A stretch of 8,882 nucleotides of DNA. It comes from an uncultured Oscillospiraceae bacterium. GTDB taxonomy: Bacteria; Bacillota; Clostridia; Oscillospirales; Oscillospiraceae. Positions 1 to 6,541 of this stretch are shown here, piece by piece. The stretch covers positions 1 through 8,882 of the forward strand of contig CAJTOE010000104.1 of NCBI GenBank assembly GCA_910577805.1, read 5' to 3'. A program made the translations under genes and the position numbers. Numbering within the stretch: position 1 is the first letter of the stretch; each line of letters opens with the position of its first letter. The notes under the pieces are model-generated. The model was given only the letters and a program-made list of their open reading frames with translations, ran no database searches and was not told the DNA's origin.

Positions 1-507
1 AAACACCGTGACGGCGTAGCCCATCCGGGCCAGCTCCCCGGCGCAGGTCAGGCCGGCAGGGCCGGAGCCGATGACCGCGACCTTATGGCCGTTCTTGGGG
101 GCAGTCGCCACGTTGGACACGCCGTTCTCCGCGGCCCAGTCGGCCACAAAGCGCTCCACCCGGCCGATGCCCACGCTGTCGCCCTTATTGCACCGCACGC
201 ACTTGCCCTCGCACTGGCTCTCCTGGGGGCACACCCGGCCGGAAATGGCGGGCAGGGCGTTGGCGTTGGACAAAATCTCGTAAGCGGCGGCAATGTCGCC
301 CTCCGCCACCTTGGCCAGGAAATCCGGAATGGGAATCCCCACCGGGCATCCGCTGACACAGGGCTTATTTTTACAGTTCAGGCACCGCTGGGCCTCGTTC
401 TGGGCCTGCTCCAGGGTATAGCCCAGGGCTACCTCCAGAAAATTGCCATTCCGGACGTTGGCTTCCTGCTCCGGCATGGGGGTCTTGGTTGTCTGCAAAT
501 TAGCCAT
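1..507 (-). CDS. nfnB: NfnB/GltA-type subunit (NADPH-dependent glutamate synthase small-chain family), 5' part only
   Basis: The first 169 codons are visible, and the reading frame runs off the window edge at position 1. The family is usually about 460 residues, so roughly two thirds is missing. A cysteine-rich N-terminal domain has C42-x2-C45-x4-C50-x3-C54-P and a second group C93, C99, C103, C106, as expected for the two [4Fe-4S] clusters of the GltD/GltA family. A dinucleotide-binding GxGxxG motif (VIGSGPAG, residues 145-152) begins the FAD domain. Because the gene directly follows an NfnA-type gene and overlaps it by 8 bp, it is best read as the large subunit of the electron-bifurcating NADH-dependent reduced ferredoxin:NADP+ oxidoreductase. 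Databases often label such proteins gltA, glutamate synthase (NADPH). The ATG at 507-505 is preceded by GGGAGGAGGT eight bases upstream, inside the end of nfnA, which suggests translational coupling. Family is certain; NfnB rather than stand-alone glutamate synthase is inferred from context. Confidence 0.9.
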   Translation of the reverse strand, partial: MANLQTTKTPMPEQEANVRNGNFLEVALGYTLEQAQNEAQRCLNCKNKPCVSGCPVGIPIPDFLAKVAEGDIAAAYEILSNANALPAISGRVCPQESQCEGKCVRCNKGDSVGIGRVERFVADWAAENGVSNVATAPKNGHKVAVIGSGPAGLTCAGELARMGYAVTVF

Positions 508-1348
508 TCATGGCACCTCCTCCCAGGCGGCAGGTATGCTTCTCCTTCGCCTTGGCTTCAAACTCCTTATAGGTGGCGTTCCGGGCAATGACCTCGTCAA
601 AATCCACCTTATGTCCGTCAAAATCCGGGCCGTCCACACAGGCGAACTTCACCTCGCCGCCCACCGTGAGCCGGCAGCAGCCGCACATGCCGGTGCCGTC
701 GATCATGATGGGGTTCATGCTGACGGTGGTGGGGATGTTGTACTTCTCCGTCAGCTTACAGGCAAACTTCATCATCAGCAGAGGGCCGATGGCAAACACG
801 TGGTCAAACTTCACGCCGCTGGCAATCAGCTCCTCCAGCTTGCCGGTGACAAAGCCGTGGTAGCCGTAGGTGCCGTCGTCAGTGCAGATGTGCAGGTCCG
901 TGCAGGCCTCCTTCATCTCGTCCTCCAGGATCACGATATCCTTCGTCTTGAAGCCGCCGATCAGGTCCACCTGGTTCCCGGCCTGGTGCAGGCCGCGGGC
1001 CACAGGCAGCGCGATGGCGCAGCCCAGTCCGCCGCCCAGCACCGCCACCCGGCCCAGGTCCTCCACGTGGGTGGGAACACCCAGAGGGCCGACGAAATCC
1101 TGGAGGCAGTCGTCCTGGTTCAGCTGGTCCAGAGCCAGCGTCGTGCCGCCGATCTTCTGATAGATCACGGTGACCAGGCCGTCCTTGGCGCTGGAGATGG
1201 TCAGGGGGATGCGCTCGCCCTCCTCGCTGACCCGCAGAATGATGAACTGGCCCGGCTTGGCCTTGGCCGCCACCAGAGGCGCGTAGACGGAAATCTGGCT
1301 GATTTCCGGCGTAAGCACCTTTTTGTTGACAATTTGATACTGCTTCAC
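500..1348 (-). CDS. nfnA: NfnA-type ferredoxin-NADP+ reductase subunit (sulfide/dihydroorotate dehydrogenase-like FAD/NAD-binding protein)
   Basis: This 282-residue protein has the ferredoxin-NADP reductase fold. An N-terminal FAD-binding barrel carries RIPLTIS (residues 46-52). An NAD(P)-binding domain follows, with a glycine-rich stretch (VAVLGGGLGCAIALP, 101-115). A C-terminal iron-sulfur segment has D217-x4-C222-x2-C225-x11-C237. PyrK-like relatives have a cysteine in the first position; Asp there is characteristic of NfnA, whose [2Fe-2S] cluster is held by one Asp and three Cys. This supports NfnA over PyrK or a sulfide dehydrogenase subunit. In NfnAB this subunit takes electrons from NADH while the partner handles ferredoxin and NADP+. 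The start is GTG at 1348, with AGGAGG seven bases upstream. The gene follows the nucleotidase by 32 bp with no terminator between, and overlaps nfnB by 8 bp. Cytoplasmic, soluble. Confidence 0.9.
   Translation of the reverse strand: MKQYQIVNKKVLTPEISQISVYAPLVAAKAKPGQFIILRVSEEGERIPLTISSAKDGLVTVIYQKIGGTTLALDQLNQDDCLQDFVGPLGVPTHVEDLGRVAVLGGGLGCAIALPVARGLHQAGNQVDLIGGFKTKDIVILEDEMKEACTDLHICTDDGTYGYHGFVTGKLEELIASGVKFDHVFAIGPLLMMKFACKLTEKYNIPTTVSMNPIMIDGTGMCGCCRLTVGGEVKFACVDGPDFDGHKVDFDEVIARNATYKEFEAKAKEKHTCRLGGGAMNG
515..524 (-). promoter_or_regulatory. Ribosome binding site of nfnB inside the nfnA coding region
   Basis: On the minus strand the bases read GGGAGGAGGT, eight bases before the ATG at 507. 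The site lies within the last codons of nfnA, whose stop codon overlaps the nfnB start region. It fixes the nfnB start and suggests coupled translation of the two subunits, which fits a stoichiometric complex. Confidence 0.8.
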
Positions 1349-1380
1349 ACTTTATCCTCCTCAAACTAACAGATAAGGCC

Positions 1381-3288
1381 TCATCGCTTGAAAAAGCGCG
1401 GCTTGCTCTTTCCGTACCGCCGCCGCCGCTTGGCCCGCAGGACCTGGCGTATGATAAACGCGGCCAGCAGGACCACCATGGTCAGCAGCAGGACCGCCGT
1501 CAGGGTGATCCAGTTGGGGCTTCTGACCAAAGCGATGGGGTTCCAGCTATGGCTAACGGCCTTGCGGCCATCGGGCTGGGCATATTGCAGGGGCAATCCG
1601 GAGCTTTCAAAGGTCCCCAGATAGGAGGCCAGGGCGTACCACTCCTTCAGCTCATTGCCCCGGCGGTCGTATAGAATGTGCTGGGTGAAATCGGTGATGG
1701 GCTGTCCCTGGGCGTCCTTGGGCGTCAGGGACAGCAGGCCCATGGACTTCTCCTCCACCGTGCCCAGCATCTGGGCGGAATACATCCCGCTGACCACCCG
1801 GTAAAGCTTGTCGTCCTCCAGCTCGTAGCTGTTGTAGTCACTCACCAGCCGGCAGTTGGTCACGCGGTTGAACGGCATCCGGTGGACGTTAAACGAATAG
1901 TCCATACCGGACATATAGAGCTGGGCCGCCGGCATCAACGGCGTCACCGATGCGTCCACCTCCGCCACCGCTTTCAGTTCCGCGCCGGTCAAATAGCAGC
2001 TGACCAGGGGGAATCCGGAGGTCCCGTCCTGACCTACGCCCATGGACAGCACGTCAAAGGCCATGGACGTGGTAATGTCGCCCTGATAGAGGGGCGCGCG
2101 TAATACGCCGTCGGCGGTGATGGCAATGATAGGCTCTTCGTCCCCCAGCTCCTGCCGGGCCGCCCAGTAGAAGGCGTCCGCTACAAGCTCCCCTAACCCG
2201 TTGCCGATTTGCACACCGGCTTTGGGCAAGGGCAGGTCAAAGTTGGACTCGACCAGAACCTGGTCATAGCTCAGGCCGTAGGCTCCTAAATAGCTGCCGC
2301 TGACCTGGCTCTTCCAGCGGTCGATCAGCTGGTCGATCTCCTGGTCCTTGGGCAGAGTTTCGTCGATGGGGGTCAGGTGGTAGTCCACCAGGGTCTTTTC
2401 GCCGTCCTCGGTCCATTTCAAGGTGATACTGCCCAAATTCTGGCAGTACGGACCGGCGGAGACGATATAGGTGCTGCCCACAACAATGGGCTGGTCCAGG
2501 GTGCTGTGGGTGTGGCCGGAGACGATCAGGTCGATCCCCGACACTTTTTTGGCAAGCTGCTCATCCTCCGAGGCGCTCCGCTTGTCGCTGGTGCCGCTGT
2601 GGGACAGCGCAATGATGAACTGGGCGCCCTGCTCCTTCATGGTGTCCACGCACCGCTGGGCGGCTTCCGCCGGGTCCTCCAGCACAAAGCCGGAGGTGGG
2701 GGCACAGTCGTCGGAGTCCGTTCCCATCAGGCCGAAAATGCCGTACGTCACGTTGCCCCGCTCCAGCAGCATATACTGCCGCACGCCGCAGGAGGCCATT
2801 GCCCGCTGGATGTCCAGCCGGTCGGGGTTATCCGGGGCGGGCTGGTAGTTTGCCATCAGCAGGGAGGGCAGCTTGTCGCCGCTGGCCGACGCGGCCTGGA
2901 GCATCTGGGCAAAGCCGGTCCCCTCGTGGTCAAACTCGTGGTTTCCCACGGTCACCGCGTCATAGCCCATGGCGCCCATGGTCCGCAGCTCCGGGGCCTG
3001 GGTGGTGTAGAGGGTCTGAATCAGGGACCCGATGGAGAAATCTCCCCCGTCCACCAGCAACGCCCTGGGATTTTTGGCCTTCTCCTGGTCAATGGCGGTT
3101 TTCAGCCGGGCGTATCCCCCCGATTCCCCGCCCTGGCTGTCCAGCTGGGGCAGGAAGTGGGAGTGCAGGTCGTGGGTAAACAGAATGGTCGTGGTTTTGG
3201 CGCTGCCCTCCGCCCACGCGGCGGACAGGACCACAACCAGCAGCAGAGCCAAAAAGACGGACAGCAGACGGATGGCGCGTTGTTTCAT
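1381..3288 (-). CDS. Exported, membrane-anchored 5'-nucleotidase / 2',3'-cyclic phosphodiesterase-like metallophosphoesterase
   Basis: A 635-residue protein with a signal peptide: basic N-region to R7, hydrophobic core about 8-23, probable cleavage after AWA at 24-26. The metallophosphatase domain has D40-x-H42, G82-D83, GNHEFD 115-120 (catalytic His117/Asp120 type), H230 and GHTH 258-261, so the dimetal centre looks complete. A 5'-nucleotidase C-terminal domain follows (about 340-560; NGLGELVADAF at 363-373). The usual substrate-binding motifs there are altered: the NGGGIR-like motif reads TADGVLR (391-397), and the TNDFxAxGGDGY-like motif reads SGMYSAQMLGT (500-510). A C-terminal membrane helix (about 593-613) is followed by an Arg/Lys-rich tail, implying a membrane-held enzyme facing outward. 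No LPxTG signal is present. The expected role is extracytoplasmic release of phosphate or nucleoside from nucleotides or related esters; the real substrate is uncertain. ATG at 3288 has AAGGAGGG seven bases upstream. Confidence 0.88.
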   Translation of the reverse strand: MKQRAIRLLSVFLALLLVVVLSAAWAEGSAKTTTILFTHDLHSHFLPQLDSQGGESGGYARLKTAIDQEKAKNPRALLVDGGDFSIGSLIQTLYTTQAPELRTMGAMGYDAVTVGNHEFDHEGTGFAQMLQAASASGDKLPSLLMANYQPAPDNPDRLDIQRAMASCGVRQYMLLERGNVTYGIFGLMGTDSDDCAPTSGFVLEDPAEAAQRCVDTMKEQGAQFIIALSHSGTSDKRSASEDEQLAKKVSGIDLIVSGHTHSTLDQPIVVGSTYIVSAGPYCQNLGSITLKWTEDGEKTLVDYHLTPIDETLPKDQEIDQLIDRWKSQVSGSYLGAYGLSYDQVLVESNFDLPLPKAGVQIGNGLGELVADAFYWAARQELGDEEPIIAITADGVLRAPLYQGDITTSMAFDVLSMGVGQDGTSGFPLVSCYLTGAELKAVAEVDASVTPLMPAAQLYMSGMDYSFNVHRMPFNRVTNCRLVSDYNSYELEDDKLYRVVSGMYSAQMLGTVEEKSMGLLSLTPKDAQGQPITDFTQHILYDRRGNELKEWYALASYLGTFESSGLPLQYAQPDGRKAVSHSWNPIALVRSPNWITLTAVLLLTMVVLLAAFIIRQVLRAKRRRRYGKSKPRFFKR

Positions 3289-3318
3289 GAAACGGCCCTC
3301 CTTCCTTCTGGCAGGGCG

Positions 3319-3344
3319 GGGCGGTCCGGCGCACCAGGCCGCCC
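3319..3344 (-). other. GC-rich stem-loop between rmlA and the nucleotidase gene
   Basis: On the minus-strand RNA, GGGCGG pairs with CCGCCC. After one C/A mismatch, CUGG pairs with CCGG around a UGCG tetraloop, giving a 10-bp stem with one mismatch. It lies in the 79-bp gap between the rmlA stop and the nucleotidase start, about 15 bases upstream of the nucleotidase Shine-Dalgarno sequence. No U-run follows it, so it is not a normal intrinsic terminator. A role in RNA processing, stability or partial attenuation is possible but is inference. Confidence 0.55.
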
Positions 3345-3367
3345 TGTTTTACAGATTTTCATTGATA

Positions 3368-4225
3368 TTACAGACATTGCAGATATTTTCCATATAACGT
3401 CATTCCAAGCTCCCGGCCGGTGGCATGGACCTGTTCCTCGCTGATCCACTCCTCATAGAGACCCAGCTCCTCCAGACAGCCCACATAGCGCCCGGTGGTG
3501 TCCTGAATCTCCTTGATGGTCTGGCCGGCCACCAGCAGGGAGTCGGCCGTGCCCGCGTCCAGCCAGGTAAAGCTGCGCTCCAGGGGGACCACCCGCAGCT
3601 TCCCCCGGTTGAGGTACTCCCGGTTCACGTCGGTGATCTCCAGCTCCCCGCGGGCGGAGGGCTGGAGATTTCCGGCGATCTCCATCACCTGATGGTCGTA
3701 GAAGTACAGGCCGGGGATGATATAGTTGGACTTGGGGTAGCGGGGCTTCTCCTCGATGGATATGGCCTTGCCCTCCTCGTCGAACTCCACCACGCCGAAG
3801 GGCCGGGGATTCTCCACCCAGTAGCCGAACACGGTGGCTCCCTCCTCCTGGGCGGCGGCTTTTTTCAGGGTCGCTCCCAGGGTGGGCGCGTAGAAGATGT
3901 TATCTCCCAGCACCAAACACACCCGGTCCTCCCCAACGAACTCCCGGCCAATGAGCAGAGCGTCCGCGATGCCGCGCGGGACCGGCTGTTCCGCGTAGGC
4001 GATGCGCAGGCCGTACTGCTCCCCCTGGCCCAGAAGGGCGGTGAACGTCTCCACCTCGCCGGGGGGGACGATAATTAAAATCTCCGAAATACCCGCCTGC
4101 ATCAGAATCGCCAGGGGGTAGTAGATCAGCGGTTTGTCATACACCGGCAGAAGGGGCTTGCATACCGGCTTGGTCATGGGGTACAGCCGGGTCCCTTTCC
4201 CGGCGGCTAATACAATTCCTTTCAT
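3368..4225 (-). CDS. rfbA: Glucose-1-phosphate thymidylyltransferase (RmlA/RfbA-type sugar nucleotidyltransferase)
   Basis: At 285 residues it matches the usual RmlA length of about 290. The family adds a nucleotidyl group to glucose 1-phosphate, the first step towards dTDP-sugars such as dTDP-L-rhamnose. Visible motifs are the N-terminal nucleotide-binding signature LAAGKGTRLYP (6-16), Lys23 in CKPLLPVYDKP, LGDNIFY with metal-binding Asp108, EEKP (158-161), GLYFYD (172-177), RGELEITD (192-199) and WLDAGT (221-226). Typical RmlA has SKQLLP where this protein has CKPLLP, so the exact nucleotide preference (dTTP or UTP) is less certain. No rmlB, rmlC or rmlD lies in the window, so it stands apart from its usual pathway partners. 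The ATG at 4225 has AAAGG five bases upstream. It starts 25 bp after the hydrogenase gene ends and is probably co-transcribed with it. Cytoplasmic. Confidence 0.88.
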   Translation of the reverse strand: MKGIVLAAGKGTRLYPMTKPVCKPLLPVYDKPLIYYPLAILMQAGISEILIIVPPGEVETFTALLGQGEQYGLRIAYAEQPVPRGIADALLIGREFVGEDRVCLVLGDNIFYAPTLGATLKKAAAQEEGATVFGYWVENPRPFGVVEFDEEGKAISIEEKPRYPKSNYIIPGLYFYDHQVMEIAGNLQPSARGELEITDVNREYLNRGKLRVVPLERSFTWLDAGTADSLLVAGQTIKEIQDTTGRYVGCLEELGLYEEWISEEQVHATGRELGMTLYGKYLQCL

Positions 4226-4250
4226 GACTGCCTTTCATATAAAATTCGTT

Positions 4251-5795
4251 TTACTTATTCATCTTTTCCGCTTCCAAAAAGCTCAAATCTGCCTTATAGG
4301 GCGTATCCACCGCATTTTTCACATCGGCCTCAGCGGTGTACTTCTTCAGCGCGGCGATCGCCTTGGCGGGCTCGGCCAGGGTGCCCGCGCCGCCCATACA
4401 GCCGCCGGGACAGGCCATGCCCTCCAGCAGATAGCCGTCGTACTTACCGGCCCGCGCCATCATCAGCAGCTTTTTGCAGTCCGCCAGGCCCTGGGCGCTG
4501 GCGACCTTGATTTCCATATCCGGGTTGTAGGAGTGGATGGCGTCCACCACCGCCTGGGCTACGCCGCCGCTGGTGGCAAAGCCGCGGCCTGCGGCAGTAC
4601 CGGAGTTCAGCTCGTCGCCGGGCAGGGCCTCCAGCGTCTCAAAGTCCACCTCACGGGCCTCGAACATGCCCATCAGCTCCTCGAAGGTCACCACAAAGTC
4701 CACATGGCTGCGGATGGTGCGGCGGCTGGCCTCCAGCTTTTTGGCGGCGCAGGGACCCACAAAGCAGATTTTGATGTCCTCTCCCTCGTGCCGCTTTTTC
4801 AGCAGACGTGCGGTGAGGACCATAGGAGTCATAGCCATGCTGATGTTGTCCGCCATACCGGGGAACATCTTTTTGGCCATCACGCTCCAGCTGGGACAGC
4901 AGCTGGTCGCCATAAAGGGGATTTTATAGGGCACCTCATTGAGGAAATCCTTGGCCTCCTCAATGGTGCAGAGGTCCGCGCCGATGGCTACCTCCACCGT
5001 GTCCGCAAAGCCCAGCTCCCGCATGGCGGCTTTCACCTTGTCGGGGGTGAGTCCGGGGAACTGGCTGATAAAGGCGGGGGCCACGATAGCAATGACCTTT
5101 TCTCCGTTGCGCAGGCTCTGGACCAGCTGGAAAATCTGGCCCTTATCCACGATGGCGCCGAAGGGGCAGCTCACCAGACACATACCGCAGGACACGCACT
5201 TGTCCTGGTCGATCTTGGCCCGGCCCAGACTGTCGGAGGTGATGGCGTTCATGCCGCAGGCGGCGGCGCAGGGGCGCTCGCTCTTGACGATGGCGTGGTA
5301 AGGGCAAACCTCCACGCACTTGCCGCACTTGATGCACTTGTCCTGATCGACCTTCGTGCGTCCGCCGGGCCGGAAGCTCAGAGCGTCCTTGGGGCACACC
5401 TCCACGCAGGGGTGGGCCAGACAGCCCCGGCACATGTCGGTCACCCGGACCAGCTTTTCCGGACATGCGTTACAGGCGAATTTGATGATGTTGATCAGCG
5501 GGGGGTCGTAGTATTTGGAGGTGATGATGCTGTTTTCGATGCCGGCGCTGACGGGAGCCTGCTCGTCCAGGGGCCGCAGGGGCAGACCGATTGCCAGCCG
5601 GATACGCTCGGAGACGATGGCCCGCTCCAGGAAAATGTTGTTGCGGTGCAGGCCAATCTCGCCGGGAACGATTTTGTAGGGCAGGCGGGGCAGCTCCTTG
5701 GCGTAGTCGTTGCCCTCGTAGGACAGCCGGGCCACCTCAGTAAAGACCCGGCGGCGGATTTCGGTAACCGTGGTATACATTCCGCGTGTTGCCAT
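4251..5795 (-). CDS. Monomeric [FeFe] hydrogenase with N-terminal multi-cluster ferredoxin domains
   Basis: A 514-residue enzyme of the [FeFe] hydrogenase family, which interconverts protons and H2 with electrons from ferredoxin-like carriers. The N-terminal half carries cysteine motifs for several [4Fe-4S] clusters: C108-x2-C111, C122-x2-C125-x4-C130-x3-C134-P, C154-x2-C157-x2-C160-x3-C164-P, C176-x3-C180 and C200-x2-C203-x2-C206-x3-C210-P. The H-cluster domain has all three signatures: TSCCPSW (297-303), GPCAAKK (347-353) and GMACPGGCMGG (459-469), giving C300, C349, C462 and C466 as the likely cluster ligands and C299 as the likely proton-relay Cys. Aligned from memory with Clostridium pasteurianum CpI, relay residues are largely kept (E280, S319, Asp283 for Glu), but the Met before Pro-Cys in the second motif is Gly. 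That suggests a non-prototypical (group B-like) hydrogenase. The ATG at 5795 has AAAGGAGT about ten bases upstream. No electron-bifurcating HydB/HydC subunits or maturases are in the window. Confidence 0.93.
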   Translation of the reverse strand: MATRGMYTTVTEIRRRVFTEVARLSYEGNDYAKELPRLPYKIVPGEIGLHRNNIFLERAIVSERIRLAIGLPLRPLDEQAPVSAGIENSIITSKYYDPPLINIIKFACNACPEKLVRVTDMCRGCLAHPCVEVCPKDALSFRPGGRTKVDQDKCIKCGKCVEVCPYHAIVKSERPCAAACGMNAITSDSLGRAKIDQDKCVSCGMCLVSCPFGAIVDKGQIFQLVQSLRNGEKVIAIVAPAFISQFPGLTPDKVKAAMRELGFADTVEVAIGADLCTIEEAKDFLNEVPYKIPFMATSCCPSWSVMAKKMFPGMADNISMAMTPMVLTARLLKKRHEGEDIKICFVGPCAAKKLEASRRTIRSHVDFVVTFEELMGMFEAREVDFETLEALPGDELNSGTAAGRGFATSGGVAQAVVDAIHSYNPDMEIKVASAQGLADCKKLLMMARAGKYDGYLLEGMACPGGCMGGAGTLAEPAKAIAALKKYTAEADVKNAVDTPYKADLSFLEAEKMNK

Positions 5796-5856
5796 AACGA
5801 TTTCTACTCCTTTACTCTATAAAAATGGGTTTTCTTCCATACCTGACATGCCGTTT

Positions 5857-5885
5857 ATTGTACCATAAAGCCGGGAGTTTGTTAA
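5857..5885 (-). promoter_or_regulatory. Sigma-A promoter of the hydrogenase-led operon
   Basis: On the minus strand, -35 TTAACA (5885-5880) and -10 TACAAT (5862-5857) are separated by exactly 17 bases. The -10 is preceded by TG plus one base, making an extended -10 (TATGGTACAAT). Each hexamer matches the consensus at five of six positions. Transcription should start near 5850, leaving a leader of about 55 bases before the hydrogenase ATG. This is the best promoter seen for the five minus-strand genes below it. Confidence 0.75.
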
Positions 5886-5911
5886 GGGATAATTTTTAGA
5901 TTCGCAAAGCA

Positions 5912-5931
5912 GTGAAGCCCTTGCGCTTCAC
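5912..5931 (-). terminator. Stem-loop over the uracil-DNA glycosylase stop codon (weak terminator candidate)
   Basis: A perfect 7-bp stem (GTGAAGC with GCTTCAC, loop of six) includes the TGA stop codon of the glycosylase gene. No clean U-run follows on the minus strand; the next bases are TGCTTTGCGAATC. It may weakly end or stabilise the glycosylase transcript ahead of the hydrogenase promoter. A real terminator function is doubtful. Confidence 0.35.
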
Positions 5932-6512
5932 ACCTCCGCATAGGTCCTGGTGCAGACCTCCTTGGCCTTGGCCTGGATCTTCTTCAGATCCTCAAAAGTC
6001 TCCGGACGGCGGCGGGGGTCCCGCAGAATCGCCGCAGGGTGGTACAGGGCGGTCATCCACACCCCCGCACTCTCAAACCACTGCCCATGCTCCTTTGTGA
6101 TCTTGAAGTCCGGCTTGATGATCCGCAGGGCTGACACCCGCCCCAGACACACAATGATCTTAGGCCGAAGCAGCGCCGTCTGGTTGCGCAGGTAGCCAAT
6201 ACACGCGTCCTGCTCCGTGTTCAGCGGGTCCCGGTTCTGGGGCGGACGGCACTTGACCATGTTCGCAATGTACACATTTTTCTTCCGGTCCAGGTCCACC
6301 ACCGCCAGCATCTCGTCCAGCAGCTTTCCGGCCCGGCCCACAAAGGGTTCTCCCTTCAAATCCTCGTTTTCTCCGGGGCCCTCCCCAATCAGCATGATTT
6401 CCGCGTCACGGGGTCCTACCCCGAACACAACGTTGGTGCGGGTATCCGCCAGAGCGCATTTCCTGCAGTTCAGACAAGTCTGCTCCAACTCCTCCCAATC
6501 CAGCATCGACAT
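5928..6512 (-). CDS. Uracil-DNA glycosylase, family 4 (iron-sulfur type)
   Basis: The enzyme removes uracil from DNA, starting base excision repair of deaminated cytosine. From the ATG at 6512 the protein has 194 residues, typical for family 4. The active-site motif GEGPGENEDLKGEPFVG lies at 43-59, and the second motif HPAAILRDP begins at H158. Four cysteines fit the [4Fe-4S] cluster of this family: C13-x2-C16 at the N-terminus and C88 with C104 further on; C19 is an extra Cys nearby. The open frame extends to a TTG at 6530, but that codon sits next to GGGAGGAG, which is the Shine-Dalgarno sequence for the ATG at 6512 (spacing eight). The predicted transcription start near 6535 would also leave the TTG with almost no leader, so ATG 6512 is preferred. 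It is transcribed divergently from mraZ and is not obviously linked in function to its neighbours. Confidence 0.93.
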   Translation of the reverse strand: MSMLDWEELEQTCLNCRKCALADTRTNVVFGVGPRDAEIMLIGEGPGENEDLKGEPFVGRAGKLLDEMLAVVDLDRKKNVYIANMVKCRPPQNRDPLNTEQDACIGYLRNQTALLRPKIIVCLGRVSALRIIKPDFKITKEHGQWFESAGVWMTALYHPAAILRDPRRRPETFEDLKKIQAKAKEVCTRTYAEV

Positions 6513-6520
6513 AGGTTCCA

Positions 6521-6528
6521 CTCCTCCC
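6521..6528 (-). promoter_or_regulatory. Ribosome binding site deciding the glycosylase start
   Basis: Reads GGGAGGAG on the minus strand, eight bases before the ATG at 6512. It overlaps the codons just after the in-frame TTG at 6530, so the TTG would be part of the leader and not the start codon. Confidence 0.8.
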
Positions 6529-6541
6529 AATTATTTTCTAA

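Noticed and set aside
48..359. A 103-codon minus-strand frame at the left edge
   Set aside because: It lies in another frame of the truncated nfnB gene, whose cluster and FAD motifs continue unbroken from 507 to position 1.
443..1369. A 308-codon plus-strand frame opposite nfnA
   Set aside because: Antisense to nfnA, whose cofactor motifs are all in the minus-strand frame; the product looks like a composition artefact.
3350..3400. Repeated CAGA/CATTG-like words near the rmlA stop
   Set aside because: The copies are short and imperfect and partly encode the RmlA C-terminus; chance is sufficient.
2377..3444. A 355-codon open frame on the plus strand opposite the nucleotidase gene
   Set aside because: Antisense shadow of a clear metallophosphoesterase, of biased composition and without a family motif.
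4134..5822. A 562-codon open frame on the plus strand opposite the hydrogenase gene
   Set aside because: It is exactly antisense to a gene with many diagnostic motifs. Its product is low-complexity (His, Gly, Ala, Leu rich) and shows no recognisable domain. Long antisense frames are common in GC-rich genes.
5879..5896. Possible Rex operator at the hydrogenase promoter (TTGTTAA next to the -35)
   Set aside because: Only one half-site matches the clostridial Rex pattern TTGTTAA-N4-TTAACAA; the second half (TAATTTT) does not. The half-site is also largely the -35 hexamer.
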